The translations under genes were made by a program, and so were the position numbers. DNA of 64,000 nt from positions 124,001 to 188,000 of the forward strand of contig NZ_CP157210.1 of NCBI RefSeq assembly GCF_046736345.1, written 5' to 3'. Shown here piece after piece: positions 59,391 through 64,000 of this stretch. Below the pieces are notes generated by a model that was not told the origin of the DNA, made no database searches, and saw only the letters and a program-made list of their open reading frames with translations. Origin of the DNA: Hyphococcus formosus. GTDB lineage: Bacteria; Pseudomonadota; Alphaproteobacteria; Caulobacterales; Parvularculaceae. Numbering within the stretch: position 1 is the first letter of the stretch; each line of letters opens with the position of its first letter.

Positions 59391-60307
59391 AACGCTTTTG
59401 CCTTTCGCCAATCGAGAAAACGGAACAGGGAGATCATAACGCCGCCGGAGATGAAGTGCCAAACACCCCATGCAGCTGCGATAGCGGCGGCACCACCTAA
59501 ACCTTTTAGTTGTGCTAAAAGCAGAACAACGGCGAGACCTGCGTTTTGGATGCCGACTTCGAAGGTGAGGGACCTGCGTCTGTTTTCTGTTGCGCCTAAC
59601 AATCGACCAGAAAGCCAACCTAGTCCAAATGCTGAAGCATTATGTGCCGCCACCGGAAATAAAATCAGCATCCAGCCAGCGACGAGCAATGGCCAAAAGC
59701 CAATGACACCGACAATAACCACATAGGCGAGGATTCCGCCGCCAATCATGGCGAGTGGTTTTCGAATGCGTTCGGCAATTTGCGGTAAATATCGCGCGGT
59801 GGCCATGCCCAGGCCAAGTGGTACGGCGAGCATGAAAGTCGTTTGAATCACAAAGCGCGTGCGGTCAAACGCAATTGTATCAAGCAACTCGGAGGTTGGC
59901 CCATAAAGGCTGGACCACAATAATATAGCCGCAGGCGTCCAAAGGGTGGCGATTACGCTTGATCCGGCGGTCAGCGAAACGGAATAGGCGATGTCGCCGC
60001 GCGCACCCCATGTCATGAAATTCGAGACATTGCCGCCGGGGCATGCCGCAACAACGATCATGCCGAGTGCAATAGACGGATGCGGCGCAATTAAGGTCAC
60101 CAACAACAATGTCATGACCGGCAGCCCAATCAGCTGAGCGGCTAATCCGCCCCAGAATAATTTCGGGTCCTGCCGCAAAAATGAAAAATGTTCGGTTTTA
60201 AGGCCAAGCGCGATCGCAAAGATCATCGTCACAATGGCGAGCGCCAATAAAGTTTGAGCGGTCGGGTCTAGCGCGATGGTTAGCTGGTCAAGGGCGTTTT
60301 CATCCAT
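59387..60307 (-). CDS. Bile acid:sodium symporter (BASS) family transporter
   Basis: A 306-residue membrane protein with about 9-10 helices of the BASS fold. The motif AACPGGNVSNFMTWGARGDIAYSVSL (given in part: PGGNVSNFMTWGA) carries the Na+-binding residues. Imports organic anions with Na+. It is the first gene of a minus-strand operon with an amidohydrolase, an iron alcohol dehydrogenase and a thioesterase, so the substrate might be an acyl or carboxylic-acid compound used by these enzymes. Confidence 0.87.
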   Translation of the reverse strand: MDENALDQLTIALDPTAQTLLALAIVTMIFAIALGLKTEHFSFLRQDPKLFWGGLAAQLIGLPVMTLLLVTLIAPHPSIALGMIVVAACPGGNVSNFMTWGARGDIAYSVSLTAGSSVIATLWTPAAILLWSSLYGPTSELLDTIAFDRTRFVIQTTFMLAVPLGLGMATARYLPQIAERIRKPLAMIGGGILAYVVIVGVIGFWPLLVAGWMLILFPVAAHNASAFGLGWLSGRLLGATENRRRSLTFEVGIQNAGLAVVLLLAQLKGLGGAAAIAAAWGVWHFISGGVMISLFRFLDWRKAKAL

Positions 60308-60353
60308 GAGGGGAAGTCAAACCACAATCCGCGCAACTAATCTTGCGCTATCT

Positions 60354-60836
60354 TTAATAATAGCCCCAGAGCAAGAGCCGACTGATAATCAGGATTATAG
60401 AAATTCCCGCCCAGAAAGTAAGCCTGATGCGCAGTGTGCCATACCAACGCGGCGCGCTATGGCCGGATACGGTCGCCAGATCGCGGGCCAGCAGATAAAT
60501 CATGAGAACCAGCAAAATGAAATGCCGTTGCGCCGCGCCCAGTGCGAGGAAAAACACGCCATTGGGAAGGATGGCGAGAAAGGCAAGAAGGGTAATCAGT
60601 ATATTCGGTAAAGGCGAGCTGGTCGCGTTCGCGCCGATCGATGTGCCAAAACCCGCGCCGGCGAAAAAAACGATGAATATCGCGGCCGCAGCCAAGGCAA
60701 TCTGATGAAAATCCAAGGCGATATGTTGCGGCAAAATTGCGGGGCTTAGCCAAAGCGCAGCCGCCGAAATGATAAGCGGAATGAGCGCGATCAATCCGAG
60801 CCGCGTTAGCTCCTGCGATTGTTTATTCTTCGCCAT
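60354..60836 (-). CDS. DUF3429-like membrane protein
   Basis: A 160-residue protein with about five hydrophobic helices (about 13-30, 45-63, 72-90, 97-115, 140-158). It resembles the DUF3429 family: a compact alpha-helical membrane protein, with few conserved charged residues and SGHSAPRWYGTLRIRLTFWAG (given in part) near the end. The best start is the ATG at 60836, with GGGGGATCA just upstream; the frame extends to 60905. It is the third gene of the TauE/TIGR02186 operon. Function unknown. Confidence 0.72.
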   Translation of the reverse strand: MAKNKQSQELTRLGLIALIPLIISAAALWLSPAILPQHIALDFHQIALAAAAIFIVFFAGAGFGTSIGANATSSPLPNILITLLAFLAILPNGVFFLALGAAQRHFILLVLMIYLLARDLATVSGHSAPRWYGTLRIRLTFWAGISIILIISRLLLWGYY

Positions 60837-60879
60837 TGATCCCCCCATTGAACCCGGAGGGCATGCTAGCGGAAAAAAC

Positions 60880-61635
60880 CTATTTGCGGAATGCGACGCT
60901 CGCAATCCAACCGGCGAAAAGCGATACGATTACGCAAAACACCCCGTAAGAAATCGGTCGTTCGAAGGCGAAATCGTAAAGGCGGCGTTCAACGCCGACG
61001 CGGTTCACCCCCAGTTCCGCATGATCGGTAGAGAGCAATTCGCCATTGCGGAATAAATAGACCGACACCGAATATTCACCGACGGGCGTATTGGCCGGCA
61101 GGCGTGCATTGATTGTAAAGAGCGCGCCTTTTTTAAATTCGATGCCGCCGATCCGGGCTTCATAGAGGCCGAGGGAGCGCGCTTCATTTAAAAAAGCTTC
61201 TCGATAAAGAAGTGTTTTGTCGATTTCGTCGCTATGCGTTTCCGGCGATTGGATGTCGAAGTCGAGAAACTCAGCGCCAAGACGATATTGGTCCTGTAAG
61301 GGGAGAGGCGCAATATCGGTTACGGGCCGGGTTGAGTTTGTCAGGTAAAGCCCCGGTGCGCGCTCCACATGATGGGTTGTGCCCGGAACATAGATAAGGC
61401 GGTTTTTCTCGATCTGGCGAATTTGAAACCGGGCCTCGGGGCCGCGAATGACGGAGATAATATCAACTTCGTTTGATGGGTCTTCGATCCCTGTGACGGC
61501 ACCAAACAGCGTGAGTTTTGCACCGGCAAAACTTGTGTCTACCTCGACGCGGTCGTCGGCAATGCCGAGTTCGATATTAGCCGCATTGGCGGGGTAAAGC
61601 GCATGAAAAACCAAGGCGAAAAACAGAAACCTCAT
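60880..61635 (-). CDS. TIGR02186-type exported protein
   Basis: A 251-residue protein with an N-terminal signal-like helix (about 2-18), a beta-rich periplasmic part and a C-terminal membrane helix (about 228-246, ISYGVFCVIVSLFAGW). The features GVERRLYDFAFERP at the C-terminal hinge and NIELGIADDRVEVDTSFAGAKL (given in part) fit the TIGR02186 family, which is nearly always found beside TauE/SafE genes in alphaproteobacteria. It overlaps the TauE gene by four bases. Its activity is not known. Confidence 0.85.
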   Translation of the reverse strand: MRFLFFALVFHALYPANAANIELGIADDRVEVDTSFAGAKLTLFGAVTGIEDPSNEVDIISVIRGPEARFQIRQIEKNRLIYVPGTTHHVERAPGLYLTNSTRPVTDIAPLPLQDQYRLGAEFLDFDIQSPETHSDEIDKTLLYREAFLNEARSLGLYEARIGGIEFKKGALFTINARLPANTPVGEYSVSVYLFRNGELLSTDHAELGVNRVGVERRLYDFAFERPISYGVFCVIVSLFAGWIASVAFRK

Positions 61636-62546
61636 GACACACCCTGGATGGAAAAGGGTGAGACAGGCGGCACCGCTAGGTCGATCAATAACCGTGCGCA
61701 GACGGCGAGAACGATAAGCGCGAGCAATGCCCGTAAATGTTCGGCGCGGAGTTTGACGCCGGCGCGTGCGCCCAGCTGTGCGCCGATGACGCCGCCAATC
61801 ATCAACATCAACCCCAGCGCAATATCGACGGTCTGGTTGGCTGCCGAATGAAGAATGGTCGTCAGTGCCGTGACGAAAATAATCTGAAATAGCGATGTGC
61901 CGACAACCACATTGGTGGGCATGTTCAGAATATAAAGCATCACCGGCACCATGATGAAGCCGCCGCCAACGCCCATGATCGCGGCCATCATCCCGCCGAA
62001 GAAACCGAACATGATCGGGGCGAGGGGGCTAATGTAAAGTTGTGAAGACCGGAACCGCATCGCAAAGGGAAGCGCCGCGAGCCAAGCCGGGCTGCGTCGT
62101 TTGCGTGGCCTTGGACGGGTATCGCGAGCGCGGATCAGGGCGCGCAGACTTTCCGTCAGCATGAGCCCGCCGATAATCCCGAGGAAAAGCACATAAGCCA
62201 GAGAAATAATCAGCTCGACCTGTCCGCTGGCGCTTAAGGCCCGGAAGATCATCACGCCGGTAAAGGAGCCGAAGGCACCACCAGCCACCAGAAAACCGCC
62301 CATCTGAAAATCGACGGTTTTACGTTTGAGGTGGGCCGTGACGCCAGAAACCGACGACGCGACGATCTGGGTGGTTTCCGTACCGACGGCAACCGCAGGG
62401 GGAATGCCATAAAATATGAGAAGCGGCGTCATCAGAAAGCCACCGCCGACGCCAAACATCCCGGATAAAAATCCGACCGCGCCACCCATCGCCATAATGA
62501 CAAAGGGATCGACAGGCATCTCCGCGATGGGGAGATAAAGTTGCAT
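61632..62546 (-). CDS. TauE/SafE sulfite/anion exporter family protein
   Basis: A 304-residue protein with two four-helix halves of the TauE/SafE fold. FGVGGGFLMTPLLIFYGIPPAVAVGTE and the second GVGGGFIMVPVMLYILNMPTNVVVGTSLFQ (quoted in part: GVGGGFIMVPV) repeats are diagnostic. Likely exports sulfite or an organosulfur anion. It begins the operon with the TIGR02186-type and DUF3429-like genes. Confidence 0.9.
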   Translation of the reverse strand: MQLYLPIAEMPVDPFVIMAMGGAVGFLSGMFGVGGGFLMTPLLIFYGIPPAVAVGTETTQIVASSVSGVTAHLKRKTVDFQMGGFLVAGGAFGSFTGVMIFRALSASGQVELIISLAYVLFLGIIGGLMLTESLRALIRARDTRPRPRKRRSPAWLAALPFAMRFRSSQLYISPLAPIMFGFFGGMMAAIMGVGGGFIMVPVMLYILNMPTNVVVGTSLFQIIFVTALTTILHSAANQTVDIALGLMLMIGGVIGAQLGARAGVKLRAEHLRALLALIVLAVCARLLIDLAVPPVSPFSIQGVS

Positions 62547-62674
62547 GGGTGAAATGCCGAAGGTTTAGGAACGCCAAATGTTTAAATTGTTATAGGCGTG
62601 CCCGGCATTGACGCGCAAGCAAGACACCCGCGACATCCCGGCAATTTCCGTAAACGCAATAAGGTGTTCTTGTC

Positions 62675-64000
62675 TTAGCCTGTTGTGCTGTTCAGGTTTG
62701 CGTCGGCATTTGTTTCGTTCGCCGTCCAAGCCGCGACTTGTTGATCGATTGCGGCTTTTTCGCTTTCTGAAAGCGCGACCGCGACACCAGCGGCCAGCGG
62801 TTCAGCAGCGGCGTCGCCATTACGCGCGGCGAGCGCATACCAGTAATAGGCTTTTGCGGCGTCCTGAATCGTCGAGGTGCTGTCGCCGGTCGGATGGTAA
62901 ATCGCGCCGAGATTATATTGCGAGTCAACGAGGCCGTAATTTCCGGCGCGTTCAAACCACGCAATCGCTTCCTGACTATCCGCAGGGCCGCCATCACCGC
63001 GCGCGGTCATGACGCCGATCCGGTGCATGGCCAACACATTGCCGCCATTGGCGGCGCGGCGGAACCAGACACGCGCCTGGCCGAGATCCTGATCGACGCC
63101 TTGGCCGCTCTTGTATAGCTCACCAAGTTGAAGCTGTGCGGGCGGGAAGCCGAGAGCCGCCGCGTCTTGTAGTTGGCTGATCGCCGCGCCCGCAGCCGTT
63201 TCATCCTCGGCGGCGCTTAAAGCGGACATTGCTTCGAGATAGACGGCTTGCGGATCAATCGCTGGCGCTTCCGGCACGGAGACAAGCGCTTCTTCGCCGC
63301 TTGTTGTTTCAACCGGTTCTGTCACCGCGGCGGGTGAGCCGCTGCTCGTGCGTGTTTCAGCACCCGGTTTAAAGACCATGTCTTTCATGAGGTAAGCGAG
63401 CGCGGCAACCGCCAAGAGGATGGCGATACCCAGCGCAATTGCGACCGGTTTGGTCGAGCTATTGGCCTGCAGCGATTCAAACGCTTCCCGGTCATTATTG
63501 CGGCTGTCCGTTTCGGCGGTTTCGTCAGCCGACGTGGGCGCGGTAATCTCCTCATTCGCTTCCGGCGCTACGGGTGTCTCGTCTTTTTCACCTTTTTTTT
63601 TGGAAAGACGGCTGCGTGCAGATGACAGGGCCGCTGTCAGCTTTGAAAAGCGACCGGTTGGTTCTGCATCTGTGGTTGTTTCGGGCTTTTCGGCCGCGCG
63701 GTTGCGCGCTCGGCGTTCGCGCGCTTCGAAAGCAGCTTCGACCGCTGCCGCGCCCTCGAAAACCTCTGCGGCGGTTTCTGCCCGCTCGTCGGCTTTGCTT
63801 TCGAGTTGCGCACGTTTTTGACGTGCGCGCGCAGCAAGGATAGCGCGCTGTTTTGCGGTCAGGTGCGCAAGGGAGGGACGTTTCTTAGAGGCGGCGCGTT
63901 CAGCGCTTGCTTCTTTTGCCCGCTGCCGCGCAGCTTTCAGATATTCGTCTTTATTGACTGGTTTCGTATCGGTCGTCGTCGTTGCCGTTTCGCCGACAAT
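62675..64000 (-). CDS. Sel1-repeat membrane protein, PodJ-like (5' end outside window)
   Basis: The reading frame is open from the window edge at 64000 to a stop at 62675, giving at least 441 residues; the internal TTG at 63415 is not a real start. The cytoplasmic part is basic and Ala/Arg-rich, with AKQRAILAARARQKR. A membrane helix follows (KPVAIALGIAILLAVAALAYLM, about 200-220 of the visible part). Then come Sel1/TPR-like repeats (LQLGELYKSGQGVDQDLGQARVWFRRAANGGN, split here; AMHRIGVMTARGDGGPADSQEA; SQYNLGAIY), likely periplasmic. This topology resembles the PodJ polar organiser of Caulobacter or related localisation factors. The N-terminal coiled coils, if present, lie outside. Confidence 0.75.
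   Translation of the reverse strand: MVGETATTTTDTKPVNKDEYLKAARQRAKEASAERAASKKRPSLAHLTAKQRAILAARARQKRAQLESKADERAETAAEVFEGAAAVEAAFEARERRARNRAAEKPETTTDAEPTGRFSKLTAALSSARSRLSKKKGEKDETPVAPEANEEITAPTSADETAETDSRNNDREAFESLQANSSTKPVAIALGIAILLAVAALAYLMKDMVFKPGAETRTSSGSPAAVTEPVETTSGEEALVSVPEAPAIDPQAVYLEAMSALSAAEDETAAGAAISQLQDAAALGFPPAQLQLGELYKSGQGVDQDLGQARVWFRRAANGGNVLAMHRIGVMTARGDGGPADSQEAIAWFERAGNYGLVDSQYNLGAIYHPTGDSTSTIQDAAKAYYWYALAARNGDAAAEPLAAGVAVALSESEKAAIDQQVAAWTANETNADANLNSTTG

Noticed and set aside
63420..63821. Plus-strand 133-codon Ser/Ala-rich open frame
   Set aside because: It is the antisense of the basic domain of the Sel1-repeat protein; low-complexity composition explains it.

Overview
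The window looks like a chromosomal segment of an alphaproteobacterium with many TonB-dependent receptors, probably a marine or aquatic relative of the Maricaulales, Parvularculales or Caulobacterales. The reasons are the rpmH-rnpA-yidC-engB block, an alphaproteobacterial-type ECF sigma factor with matching GGAAC-type promoters, a phasin, a leucine (liu/mcc) degradation cluster, a two-domain MnmC, and a Sel1-repeat membrane protein resembling PodJ. No insertion sequence, prophage or CRISPR array was seen. The base composition is moderate GC and looks even, except for an AT-richer stretch around 24.4-26.0 kb next to a tRNA-Arg gene.

Region 1 (1-9.0 kb) reads as a stress regulon. An ECF sigma factor lies at 7721. 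Seven upstream regions carry GGAAC-N16/17-(C/T)GTT motifs in the correct orientation. They precede a DUF1328 protein, an AI-2E-type transporter, an ATP-grasp ligase/class-I amidotransferase-like hydrolase operon, a lipoprotein/DUF883/holin-X-like operon, a DAG-kinase-like lipid kinase, a 55-residue membrane protein and a zinc-less anti-sigma-like protein. A perfect 34-bp palindrome sits between a ribbon-helix-helix-like gene and the sigma factor gene. Region 2 (9.0-16.8 kb) holds a metallophosphoesterase, a fucosyltransferase-like gene with no obvious start codon, a membrane-anchored serine hydrolase, and an iron-uptake type operon (DUF2946-like, TonB siderophore receptor, PepSY protein).

Region 3 (17.0-24.5 kb) is the most coherent candidate for an undescribed system. 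It comprises a TonB receptor, an exported creatininase-family amidohydrolase, a LysR regulator, an aspartate-dehydrogenase-like enzyme and a dicarboxylate/amino-acid symporter. The same inverted repeat, GTTGC-N7-GCAAC (a T-N11-A LysR motif), lies 80-110 bp upstream of all three operons. I infer a pathway that imports and cleaves an aspartyl (or similar) amide and oxidises the released amino acid. Region 4 (24.4-32 kb) has a GIY-YIG protein beside tRNA-Arg, a lipoprotein gamma-glutamyltransferase, and an operon of a TVP38/DedA-like protein, a MerA-like flavoprotein and a histidine kinase.

Region 5 (32-48.8 kb) is mostly housekeeping: rpmH, rnpA, yidC, engB, xerC, an alanine/glycine symporter, transsulfuration enzymes, mnmC, a phasin, a lytic transglycosylase, a DPP III-like metallopeptidase and a second serine hydrolase. 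Region 6 (48.8-55.2 kb) is the leucine-degradation cluster: HMG-CoA lyase, both methylcrotonyl-CoA carboxylase subunits and an enoyl-CoA hydratase. Region 7 (55.2-64 kb) has a TauD dioxygenase, then a BASS transporter/D-aminoacylase-like/iron alcohol dehydrogenase/thioesterase operon, a TauE-TIGR02186-DUF3429 operon, and the 3' part of a Sel1-repeat membrane protein that runs off the window.
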